From the NCBI GenBank assembly GCA_945862325.1, contig CAMAXZ010000017.1, positions 16,575 to 80,574 on the forward strand: 64,000 bases of DNA. Direction: 5' to 3'. The notes beneath the pieces are model-generated. The model made no database searches and was not told the origin of the DNA. It saw nothing but the letters and a program-made list of their open reading frames with translations. Source of the DNA: Klebsiella pneumoniae. Lineage in GTDB: Bacteria > Myxococcota_A > UBA796 > SXON01. Positions 57,370 to 64,000 of this stretch are shown here, one piece after another (within the stretch, counting starts at the first letter, position 1; each line of letters opens with the position of its first letter). A program made the position numbers and the translations under genes.

Positions 57370-59889
57370 GTGGCCGAATCGCCGTCCCTGTACACCTGCC
57401 GCCCCGCCGACCTCGCCGTGCTCCGCGCCCACCTCGACGCCGCCCGCGCGGGCACGTCCCGCACGGTCGTGCTCGAAGCCCCGCTCGGCGGCGGCAAGCG
57501 CGCGGTGGTCAGCGAGCTCGCGCGTCAGCTCACCGCCGACGACGACGTCCTCGTCGTGCGCGCGGCGCTCTCCGACGAAGAGGACGGGCTCCGCACCATG
57601 CTCCGCCTCTACGCGGCGCTGTACGGCACGATCAACCGCGACTCCGTCCTGCGCAGCAAGATCGAGATGCTGCTCAACGCCCAGCTGCCGCAGCACGGCA
57701 AGCGCGTGCAAGGCTGGATCCAGGCCTTCGTCGAAGGCATGAAGAAGAGCATCCCCACCGAGGGAGAGTCGAGCTTCCAGGTCACCCTCCCGCGCGACAA
57801 CCCGGTGCTCGGGTTCGCCGAGATCGTGTCGGCCATCGCGCGCCAGAAGACCCTCGTGCTCGACGTGCAGAACGTGCACAACAGCCACAGCGTCAGCACC
57901 TTCGCCATGCTCGAAGGCCTGATGGTGTCGCGCGCCGAGGGCCGCCTGCTCCTGGTGCTCGGCACCGAGGTCGTCGACGCCGCCGCGCGCGCGTGGATGC
58001 CGGCCCCGTGGATCGACCTGCTCGATCGCCGCGGCGCCGAGGTCCACCGCGTCACCCTGTCCCCGTGGGGCGCCGACGACGTCGGCGCCTACCTCGCCAG
58101 CAAGGGCCTCGAAGCGGCGGCGCCCGCGCGCATCGCAGAGATCGCGCACGGCCGCCCCGCGTACGTGGCCGAGCTGGTCGACGTGCTCGAGGCCGCGGGC
58201 CGCCTGTCCGACGCGCTCGAGGGCGTCACCCTGGTGGACCTCGCGCCCACCGCGCCCGACCCCGACGAGGTCGAGGCCGAGCCCGCGCCCGTCGCCGAAG
58301 GTCAGCGTCGTACGGTCGGCCTCGCCGACGCCCACCGCGTCCAGTACCTCGCCGCGCTGCTCGGCCTGTCGTTCCCCTCCGGCCTCATCGCCGACATGGA
58401 CGGCTGGGACCGCGACAGCGTCGACGACCTGTTCGACGCCTGCCCCGACCTCGTCAGCGAGCTGCAGTTCTCCAAGGGCCTCGGCACGTGGGTCTACCAG
58501 TTCAAGAAGGCGATCTGGCGCCAGGCCGTGCTCGACGCGCACGCCGCGGACGAGCACCGCGAGGTCGCGCGCCGCGTCGCGGCGTTCCTCGAGCGGTTCC
58601 TCGTGCCCCGCGGCTACGAGTTCATCGTCAAGACCGGACGAATCTTCGGCGAGTACGGCGCTCCTCAGCGCGCGACGGTGCTCCGTAGCATCGCCCTCGG
58701 CAACGACCGCCCGGACGTGTGGGCCATGACCCGCGACGTCATCGGCTGGTACGAGGCGATCGCGTGGCCCGACCCGATGCGGCGCACGGTGTACATGAAC
58801 CTCGTCGACCGCATGGTCCAGGGCGGCAACGTCGACGAAGCCGAGAAGCTCCTGCAAGAGGCGGTGGGCTGGGCCGGCGCCCGCCAGGATCTCTCGCTCG
58901 GGGCGTGGCTGCTGTTCGCGGGCTCTCGCCTCGATTTCCGGCGCGGCGACATGTACCGCGGCCGGGACCGCGCGAAGGACGCCCTGAAGCAGTACGCCGA
59001 GCTCGACGACAAGGTCAAGCAGGCCGAGCTGCACAACCACCTCGCCATGGTCGAGTACCAGGACGGCAACGCCAACGCGTCGCTCGACCACGTGCGCCAT
59101 GCCCTCGAGACGGCGAACGTCCCCCCGGTCCAGGCGAACGCCGAGTACATCCGCGGACTCCTCGACCGGAAGGCGCGCAAGGTCACGGAGGCCGCCGAAC
59201 ACTTCCGCAAGGCCAACGAGATCGCCGGGCAGACCGGCCTCGCCGCGCTCGCGCTCGAGGCGGGCTTCCACTACGGCGAGTCGCTCATGGCGAGCAGCCA
59301 GACCAGCAAGGCTGCGGACGTCCTCCAACGTGTGGTGCAGATCGCCCAGTCCCTTCAGAACCCCGCGCGGGAGCGCGCCGCCACGGCCCTCCTCGCCCAG
59401 GCGCAAGGCGCGCTGCGCAACTTCGAGGCGGCGCTCCAGGCCGCCAGCCGCACGCTCCAGCTCAGCCAGGAGCTCAAGTTCGACCGGGTGATCGCGCTCG
59501 ACGTGTACAACGTCGGGTACTTCAACCTCATGATGGGGCGCGCCACCGAAGCGCTCTCGCTGTTCGCGAAGGCGAAGGAGCGCGCGCCGGCGGACGACGC
59601 GAACTTCCTCCGCGAGCTCCACTTCCACACCGGCATGGCGAGCGCGCGCGTCGGCGAGCGCGCCAACGCCACCGCGTCGTTCCGCGAGGCCCTCGCGCTC
59701 GCGCAGAAGACGAAGGACCACCGCAAGGTGATGGCGTCTTCGGAGTCGCTCGCGGCGCTGGACGCGGAGCGGGGCGACAAGGCGGGCGCCGCCCGATGGC
59801 TGAACGAGGCGATCAAGGCGGCAGAAGCAGGCAACTTCCGCGAGGAGCGGAAGGCGCTGCGCCGCAAGCTCGACGAGATCGAGGGCTGA
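57370..59889 (+). CDS. STAND-like ATPase with TPR tail
   Basis: 839 aa. The N-terminal 330 residues look like a STAND/AAA nucleotide-binding domain. Walker A is APLGGGKR (37-44): the usual Ser/Thr after Lys is Arg, so it is degenerate. Walker B-like LVLDVQNVHN follows at about 163. The remaining 480 residues contain many TPR repeats (for example YQDGNANASLDHVRHALET and later). There is no DNA-binding domain. STAND proteins are signalling switches, some in phage defence; the altered P-loop could reduce or abolish ATP use. The GTG start at 57370 has GGAG five bases upstream. Confidence 0.7.
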   Translation: MAESPSLYTCRPADLAVLRAHLDAARAGTSRTVVLEAPLGGGKRAVVSELARQLTADDDVLVVRAALSDEEDGLRTMLRLYAALYGTINRDSVLRSKIEMLLNAQLPQHGKRVQGWIQAFVEGMKKSIPTEGESSFQVTLPRDNPVLGFAEIVSAIARQKTLVLDVQNVHNSHSVSTFAMLEGLMVSRAEGRLLLVLGTEVVDAAARAWMPAPWIDLLDRRGAEVHRVTLSPWGADDVGAYLASKGLEAAAPARIAEIAHGRPAYVAELVDVLEAAGRLSDALEGVTLVDLAPTAPDPDEVEAEPAPVAEGQRRTVGLADAHRVQYLAALLGLSFPSGLIADMDGWDRDSVDDLFDACPDLVSELQFSKGLGTWVYQFKKAIWRQAVLDAHAADEHREVARRVAAFLERFLVPRGYEFIVKTGRIFGEYGAPQRATVLRSIALGNDRPDVWAMTRDVIGWYEAIAWPDPMRRTVYMNLVDRMVQGGNVDEAEKLLQEAVGWAGARQDLSLGAWLLFAGSRLDFRRGDMYRGRDRAKDALKQYAELDDKVKQAELHNHLAMVEYQDGNANASLDHVRHALETANVPPVQANAEYIRGLLDRKARKVTEAAEHFRKANEIAGQTGLAALALEAGFHYGESLMASSQTSKAADVLQRVVQIAQSLQNPARERAATALLAQAQGALRNFEAALQAASRTLQLSQELKFDRVIALDVYNVGYFNLMMGRATEALSLFAKAKERAPADDANFLRELHFHTGMASARVGERANATASFREALALAQKTKDHRKVMASSESLAALDAERGDKAGAARWLNEAIKAAEAGNFREERKALRRKLDEIEG

Positions 59890-59916
59890 GCGGGCGGCGG
59901 GCGGCCCGCCGCCCGC
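59890..59916. terminator. 27-base perfect GC palindrome between converging genes
   Basis: A 13-bp inverted repeat with a single central G (59903). It starts right after the STAND stop and precedes the DUF2934 stop. No T-run follows on either strand. It may stop transcription from both sides as a hairpin, or block it; this is inference. Confidence 0.5.
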
Positions 59917-59926
59917 GCCCGACCGT

Positions 59927-60313
59927 TCAGCGGGACAGCTCGCGCTCCGCACGCAACCAGTTGTCGAACGCGGTCCCACCTTCGATGCGCCAGATGGCGT
60001 GCGCCCGCGCCGCGATGGTGGCGTGACGGGCGGCGTCGTCCGGGATGATCACGGCCGATGCCTCGACGAGCTCGATCGCGGTGTCGATGAGCGTCTCCGC
60101 GACGTCCATCGCCTCGAACAGCGGGGCATCGTCCGCGCTGGGGGCGGGCTCCACCGGCGCACGCTCAGGCAGACCGGCCTGGACCGGCGCGGCCTTCTTC
60201 GCCCGCGAGGCGCGCTTGACCGGTGGGGCGGCGGACGCGGCGGCGTCGTCCGTGGGAGCCTTGCGACGGCTCCTCGGAGCCTTCTTGGCGTTTTCGTCGT
60301 TCATCTCAGGCAT
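59927..60313 (-). CDS. DUF2934 protein with basic N-terminus
   Basis: 128 aa. The C-terminal 35 residues match DUF2934 (ARAHAIWRIEGGTAFDNWLRAERE, core WRIEGGTAFDNWLRAE). The N-terminal half is Lys/Ala/Pro-rich (KRASRAKKAAP), like the tails of histone-H1-like nucleoid proteins, so DNA binding is possible. A helical segment (DVAETLIDTAIELVEAS) links them. The ATG at 60313 has GGAGG four bases upstream. Its function is unknown. Confidence 0.7.
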   Translation of the reverse strand: MPEMNDENAKKAPRSRRKAPTDDAAASAAPPVKRASRAKKAAPVQAGLPERAPVEPAPSADDAPLFEAMDVAETLIDTAIELVEASAVIIPDDAARHATIAARAHAIWRIEGGTAFDNWLRAERELSR

Positions 60314-60418
60314 ACGGCCTCCGGAATAGGCCGCGACTAACCCGCGGACGACCTCACGCGAGCCGCGCGACACCTTGTCGGTGTGACGGAACGGGACCGA
60401 CACGGAGTGCCCAAAGTG

Positions 60419-60492
60419 TGCTCCCGACGCGATTCGAACGCGTGGCCCCAGGTTTAGGAAACCTGTGCTCTATCCACCTGAGCTACGGGAGC
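60419..60492 (-). tRNA. tRNA-Arg (anticodon CCT)
   Basis: 74 bases on the minus strand. Acceptor GCTCCCG pairs with CGGGAGC; the D arm is GCTC-AGGTGGATA-GAGC. The anticodon stem is CAGGT/ACCTG with loop TTCCTAA (anticodon CCT, reading AGG). The T arm is ACGCG/CGCGT with TTCGAAT loop. CCA is not encoded. Confidence 0.95.
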
Positions 60493-60501
60493 GTGACGCG
60501 C

Positions 60502-60530
60502 AGCGTAGCGCCTCGGCGTGGCGCGGACAA
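60502..60530 (-). promoter_or_regulatory. tRNA-Arg promoter
   Basis: On the minus strand TTGTCC (60530-60525), 17 bases, then TACGCT (60507-60502), nine bases before the mature tRNA. It fits the window's promoter pattern. Confidence 0.65.
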
Positions 60531-60566
60531 CGCGGGCGGGGCGTGACGCGACCCGACCGCCGCCGC

Positions 60567-61040
60567 TCAGAAGCTCGGGCTGATCGACAGGGACATCGTC
60601 GTCTGCCCCGACATGTCGGTGCAGGCCACGGTGAGCTGCTTCCCGCCTTCCTTGGCGATGAGCGAGGACGTGCCGCCCCCGCTGAACTCGTTGCTCACCT
60701 GCCAGCCCTTCGACTCGGCCCAGGCCTTGACCGGCTTGCAGATCTCTTCGGGGTTGCCGGAGCCCTGCATCACCAGGGACTCGGTGTCGCCCATCGTGGC
60801 GCACGCGGTCACGCTGAGGCCGGCGGGCACGGAGAACCCGTCGGTCTTGAAGCGCCCGCAGGTGCCGGAGGTGGTCGCCGTGGCCTCGCCCACATCGGCC
60901 GTGCCCTCGTCGACCGCGACGGAGCCCTCTTCGAGCTGCTCGATGAGCGCGTCCGGGTCGAAGTTCGTGAAGTCGCCGCCGCAGCAGCAGCAGGCAGCAA
61001 CGGACGCGACGATGGCACCGACAGGCAGGACGAGCTTCAC
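60567..61040 (-). CDS. Small lipoprotein with a CCCC start
   Basis: 157 aa. The signal (MKLVLPVGAIVASVAA) ends in four Cys in a row (17-20), the first of which is likely the lipid site. The body is acidic, with Gly and Ser repeats (SGGGTSS), and four more Cys. No family recognised. It is divergent from the propeller lipoprotein. The ATG start has GGAGA upstream (AGACTCT on the plus strand). Confidence 0.65.
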   Translation of the reverse strand: MKLVLPVGAIVASVAACCCCGGDFTNFDPDALIEQLEEGSVAVDEGTADVGEATATTSGTCGRFKTDGFSVPAGLSVTACATMGDTESLVMQGSGNPEEICKPVKAWAESKGWQVSNEFSGGGTSSLIAKEGGKQLTVACTDMSGQTTMSLSISPSF

Positions 61041-61115
61041 AGAGTCTCCGGTTCGCGCGGGACACTATCACAGGTCGTGGCGGGCGCCGCGCCGCGCCGC
61101 GCCTCCGATTGCGCG

Positions 61116-61145
61116 TTGACGTCCGCGGGGCACCGGTGCTACCGT
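61116..61145 (+). promoter_or_regulatory. Promoter of the propeller lipoprotein
   Basis: TTGACG (61116-61121), 18 bases, then TACCGT (61140-61145); with 16 bases GCTACC is an alternative. The ATG lies at 61170, so the leader would be about 18 bases. Confidence 0.55.
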
Positions 61146-61169
61146 CCGACGTCCGAATGGGGCCCCCGA

Positions 61170-62345
61170 ATGATCGCGCCCGCCACGCGCATGTTGCTGA
61201 TGTCGTCGCTCATCGCGTCCTTGTTCGCCGCGGGCTGCAAGGGCTGTGCGGACGACGAAAAGGGCGCCGACGAGGTCCCGATCGCCGACACCGACGACCC
61301 CTCCGCGGCCAACGACCGTGGCGCGTGGCTGTCGATGGGCGCGACGGCCGACGGGCGTGTCGTGGTCGCCTACGAGGACCGCACCGCCAAGGCGCTCGGC
61401 GTGTCGTTCGGCACGATCGGGACGGACGGCGCCGTCGCGTGGGCGCACGAACAGGTCGACGGGTACGCTGACGAAACCGGCCTTGACCCTGGAGATCGCG
61501 GCCGTTACGCCTCGCTGGCCGTCGCCAGCGACGGCACCGTGTGGGTGGCGCACCAGGACGTCACCAACGGCGCGCTCCGCTACGCCCGCCGGGCGCCGGA
61601 CGGCGTGTGGACCTCCGGCGTGGCCGACACCGGCGGCGGCTCGCGTCCGAACGCCGGCTTGTGGGCGTCGCTCGCGCTCGACCCGTCCGGGAACCCCGTC
61701 ATCGCGCACTACGACGCGGGCAAGGGCGACCTCCGGGTGGCCCGGTGGAACGGCTCCGCGTTCAGCGGCACCGTCGCGTTTGAGGGCCCCGACGTGACGG
61801 CGGAGGACGGCACGATCCTCCCGGGCGACGCCGGCTCCTACGCGCGTCTGCGGATCACCCCGACGGGCGAGGAGTACATCGCGTTCTACGACGCGGCGCT
61901 CGGGGCGCTTCGCCTCGCGACCGGCGGAGCGTCCGGCTGGTCGGTCGAGGTGGTCGACGACAACGGAAACGTCGGGCAATGGCCCGACATGGCGATCGAC
62001 GGCGTGCGCGTGTCGGTCCTGTACCACGACGTCACCAACGGCGATCTCAAGCTGGCGGCCGGCGCGCCCGGCGCGTGGGAGCTGAGCATCGCCGACAACG
62101 GCGACATGGTGGGCGCCGACGTCGCGCTGTGGACCGCCGACGGGTCGATCGGCGCCGTCTACCACGACGCCACCAACAACGACATGCGCGCGGCGACGCG
62201 CGCTGGCGACGCCTGGACGAACCGCCTCGTCACGGGCACGGACGCCGCGCACGGCTTCCACAACGAGACGGTGACGATCGCGGGTACCCGATACGCCGCG
62301 TGCTACGACTACAGCGCGCGCGAGATCTGGTTCGGCGCGCTCTAG
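61170..62345 (+). CDS. Seven-bladed beta-propeller lipoprotein
   Basis: 391 aa. The signal ends LFAAGC (lipobox). Seven times a motif like (Y/H)xDxxxxxLxxA returns: YEDRTAKALGVS, HQDVTNGALRYA, HYDAGKGDLRVA, FYDAALGALRLA, YHDVTNGDLKLA, YHDATNNDMRAA and CYDYSAREIWFG. This spacing suggests a seven-bladed propeller. Such proteins bind ligands or partner proteins. No catalytic residues stand out. It may be a surface receptor. Confidence 0.75.
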   Translation: MIAPATRMLLMSSLIASLFAAGCKGCADDEKGADEVPIADTDDPSAANDRGAWLSMGATADGRVVVAYEDRTAKALGVSFGTIGTDGAVAWAHEQVDGYADETGLDPGDRGRYASLAVASDGTVWVAHQDVTNGALRYARRAPDGVWTSGVADTGGGSRPNAGLWASLALDPSGNPVIAHYDAGKGDLRVARWNGSAFSGTVAFEGPDVTAEDGTILPGDAGSYARLRITPTGEEYIAFYDAALGALRLATGGASGWSVEVVDDNGNVGQWPDMAIDGVRVSVLYHDVTNGDLKLAAGAPGAWELSIADNGDMVGADVALWTADGSIGAVYHDATNNDMRAATRAGDAWTNRLVTGTDAAHGFHNETVTIAGTRYAACYDYSAREIWFGAL

Positions 62346-62352
62346 AGGTCGC

Positions 62353-63468
62353 ATGTTCCGGCTCTTTTCGGCCTGCCTCGCGGCGCTCCTGCTCCTCGGC
62401 TCCGCGCGCGCCGCGGAGCTGCGCGTGGAGCTCCTCGACGTCGGCCAGGGTGACGCCATCCTTGTCCGTTCGCCGGCCGGAAAGACGATCCTCATCGACG
62501 CCGGCGAAGGCAAGACGGACGTCGTGCCGATGCTCGTCGCGCGCGGCGTGAAGCAGATCGACCTGCTCGTCGCCACACACCCGCACGCCGACCACATCGG
62601 CGGCATGGACGAGGTCGTGGCGGCCGTCCCCGTCAAGCTGTACACCGACAACGGCCTGCCGCACACGACCCAGACCTACGAGCGCCTGATGAGCACGGTC
62701 GAAGCGAAGGGCGTGGCCTACCGCGGCGCGCTCACCGGCCAGACCTACAACCTCGACGACGGCGCCACCCTCGAGGTGCTGTTCCCTCGTGGCGATCCGC
62801 TCAAGAACACGCGGTCGGACCTCAACAGCAACAGCGTCGTCGTGCGCCTTCGGCACCAGGGCCACTGCTTCCTGTTCACGGGGGACGCCGAAGAGCCCAC
62901 CGAGCGCGCGCTCCTCGACGCCGGCCTCGGCCCTTGCGACGTGTTGAAGGTCGCGCACCACGGGAGCGATCACAGCACCACGCGCGCCTTGCTGGAGGCG
63001 GTGAAGCCGCGCTTCGGCTTGATCAGCGTGGGCGTCGGCAACCGCTACGACCACCCCGGTCCCGACACCCTGGCGCGCCTCCAGAGCGCCGGAGTCGAGG
63101 TGCGCCGTACGGATCTCGAGGGCACGATCACCGTCGTGTCGTCCGAGAAGGGCCTCCGCGTCACGGGGGAGCGCGCCGCGCCCGGCGTGACCACGTCCAG
63201 CGCGGCGGTGGCGCCGACGGCGGCCGCCCCCGTGGCGGCGGTGCCAGCGGCGGCGCCGGCGGCGGCGCCGGCGTCGGTGCCGACGGGCACCGCCCCGCCG
63301 CCGAAGCCGAGCGCGTGCCCGTACGAAGGCAGCAGCGGCAGCGAGGTCTTCCACGAGGCCGGCTGCGGCAACGCCGCGAAGATCGGCCCGGCCAACCATG
63401 TCTGCTACGCCTCGCGCGAGGCGGCGCTCGCCGCGGGCAAGCGCCCGGCCGGGTGCTGCAAGCCATGA
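62353..63468 (+). CDS. Secreted ComEC-like metallo-beta-lactamase-fold hydrolase with Ada-type tail
   Basis: 371 aa. The signal peptide (SACLAALLLLGSARA) is followed by the hydrolase domain: VGQGDAILVRSPAGK, then ATHPHADHIGG with the His/Asp zinc ligands, FTGDAEEP and VAHHGSDHST. This is like the soluble C-terminal part of ComEC, which has been proposed to degrade one DNA strand during uptake. The C-terminal 50 residues (ACPYEGSSGSEVFHEAGC, later CCKP) fit an Ada-type zinc-binding unit. A Pro/Ala/Val linker joins them. It overlaps the DUF3006 gene. Confidence 0.8.
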   Translation: MFRLFSACLAALLLLGSARAAELRVELLDVGQGDAILVRSPAGKTILIDAGEGKTDVVPMLVARGVKQIDLLVATHPHADHIGGMDEVVAAVPVKLYTDNGLPHTTQTYERLMSTVEAKGVAYRGALTGQTYNLDDGATLEVLFPRGDPLKNTRSDLNSNSVVVRLRHQGHCFLFTGDAEEPTERALLDAGLGPCDVLKVAHHGSDHSTTRALLEAVKPRFGLISVGVGNRYDHPGPDTLARLQSAGVEVRRTDLEGTITVVSSEKGLRVTGERAAPGVTTSSAAVAPTAAAPVAAVPAAAPAAAPASVPTGTAPPPKPSACPYEGSSGSEVFHEAGCGNAAKIGPANHVCYASREAALAAGKRPAGCCKP

Positions 63469-63692
63469 ACCTCGTCGTCGACCGGTTCGAGGGCGACCGC
63501 GTCATCCTGGACGCCGACGGCGTTCGCCTCGAGCTGCCGCGCACGCTGGTGCCGGCGGACGCGCAGGAGGGCGACGTGCTCCGGCTCGTGGTCGACGCCG
63601 CCGGCACCGCGGCGCGACGCGACGCCGCGGCGGGTCGCCTCGATCGCCTGCGCGCGCGCACCCCTCAAGGCTCCGGCAACTTCGATCTCTGA
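63465..63692 (+). CDS. DUF3006 family protein
   Basis: 75 aa. The sequence DRFEGDRVILDADGVRLELPRTLVP matches the DUF3006 pattern (core VDRFEGDRVILDADG). DUF3006 genes are often found beside ComEC-like hydrolases, as here. The ATG overlaps the hydrolase stop (ATGA), which suggests joint translation. Function unknown. Confidence 0.8.
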   Translation: MNLVVDRFEGDRVILDADGVRLELPRTLVPADAQEGDVLRLVVDAAGTAARRDAAAGRLDRLRARTPQGSGNFDL

Positions 63693-63701
63693 GAGGTCCC
63701 C

Positions 63702-64000
63702 ATGCTCACCGCCCTCCTCCTCACGCTTCAGCTCGTCGTCGGCGCCGCGTTCGGCGCGGTCGACATCAACACCGCCACCGCCGCGGAGCTCGAGTCCCTC
63801 CCCGGCATCGGTCCGTCGAAGGCCGCCGCCATCGTGCAGTACCGGACCGACCACGGGCCGTTCAAGACGATCGACGAGCTCGACAACGTGAGCGGCATCG
63901 GGCCGAGCACGATGGAGGCCCTCCGCAGCGAGGTGACCATCGGGAAGGGCGCCGCCGCCCCGACCGGCTCGGCCGCCGCCGCGCCCGCCGCCGCGCCGGC
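63702..64000 (+). CDS. ComEA-like helix-hairpin-helix protein, cut by the window end
   Basis: At least 99 aa, no stop inside the window. A short hydrophobic head (MLTALLLTLQLVVGAAFGAV) acts as signal or anchor. The HhH domain follows: DINTATAAELESLPGIGPSKA, then TIDELDNVSGIGPSTM. ComEA binds incoming DNA in the periplasm. An Ala/Pro-rich tail is starting. GAGG lies six bases before the ATG. Together with the preceding hydrolase it suggests a DNA uptake or degradation locus. Confidence 0.85.
   Translation, partial: MLTALLLTLQLVVGAAFGAVDINTATAAELESLPGIGPSKAAAIVQYRTDHGPFKTIDELDNVSGIGPSTMEALRSEVTIGKGAAAPTGSAAAAPAAAP

Noticed and set aside
57157..59979. Minus-strand open frame of about 940 codons opposite the STAND-like gene
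   Set aside because: The plus-strand frame has recognisable TPRs, a promoter and an SD. The minus frame has none and runs into the lipoprotein gene out of frame.

Overview
The window is a very GC-rich bacterial chromosome segment, packed almost end to end with genes: 57 protein genes and one tRNA, and no gap longer than about 150 bases. The best guess is a member of the Myxococcota or a close uncultured relative (old Deltaproteobacteria). The grounds are MYXO-CTERM-like sorting tails (10137-10778, 27925-30900), many small lipoproteins with Asp/Thr/Ser-rich linkers, a caspase-like protein, TPR-rich regulators, and a MoxR/DUF58/transglutaminase operon. No species can be named. There is no rRNA, CRISPR array, insertion sequence, integrase or phage gene, so this looks like stable chromosome.

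Layout. 25-7452 (+): a caspase-like protein, a polytopic membrane protein, an acyl-ACP thioesterase-like protein, and an overlapping lipoprotein/porin pair. 7482-8306 (+): rsgA. 8311-12241 (-): glpK, a CTERM protein, a YdcF-like protein and sucB. 12317-17498 (+): four overlapping lipoprotein genes, then a phosphohexomutase. 17513-21285 (-): a phosphatase, a DUF1460-like hydrolase, a DUF4388-like protein and an ECF sigma factor. 21405-21698 (+): khpA. 21712-24555 (-): hutU, a small protein, rpoZ and a conserved unknown. 24704-26686 (+): groES-groEL with a terminator. 26771-30900 (-): a secreted metalloprotease with a TPR protein and a small barrel-like protein. 30985-32520 (+): a multiheme cytochrome. 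32536-34545 (-): a TPR protein with two ClpX-type zinc fingers. 34592-34768 (+): a Flp-like pilin. 34784-35770 (-): galE. 35817-38457: a FolE2-XRE fusion divergent from queD and a J-domain protein. 38558-39139 (+): an Asp-Thr repeat lipoprotein. 39155-46453 (-): two sulfatase-like membrane enzymes, a YfhO protein and xseA, overlapping stop to start. 46504-50424 (+): a GT2-TPR protein, prfC and a PDZ protein. 50428-57262 (-): a lipoprotein, MoxR, DUF58, a TgpA-like transglutaminase, an adenylate-forming ligase and an LpxL-like acyltransferase. 57370-59889 (+): a STAND-like TPR protein. 59927-61040 (-): a DUF2934 protein, tRNA-Arg and a lipoprotein. 61170-64000 (+): a beta-propeller lipoprotein, a secreted ComEC-like hydrolase, a DUF3006 protein and the start of a ComEA-like protein.

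Two themes tie the window together. First, genes form tight operons with ATGA, GTGA or TTGA overlaps, and GTG or TTG starts are common. Second, the promoters share one grammar: TTG(A/C)C-like, 17 bases, then TAnnnT. Several lie so close to the gene that the predicted transcript begins at the start codon (leaderless mRNA).

The most unusual items are the FolE2-XRE fusion with its shared divergent promoter, the TPR protein ending in two ClpX-type zinc fingers, the six-gene MoxR operon that includes lipid-type enzymes, and a patch of rare codons inside the J-domain gene. All functions are read from protein motifs by eye, without database searches.
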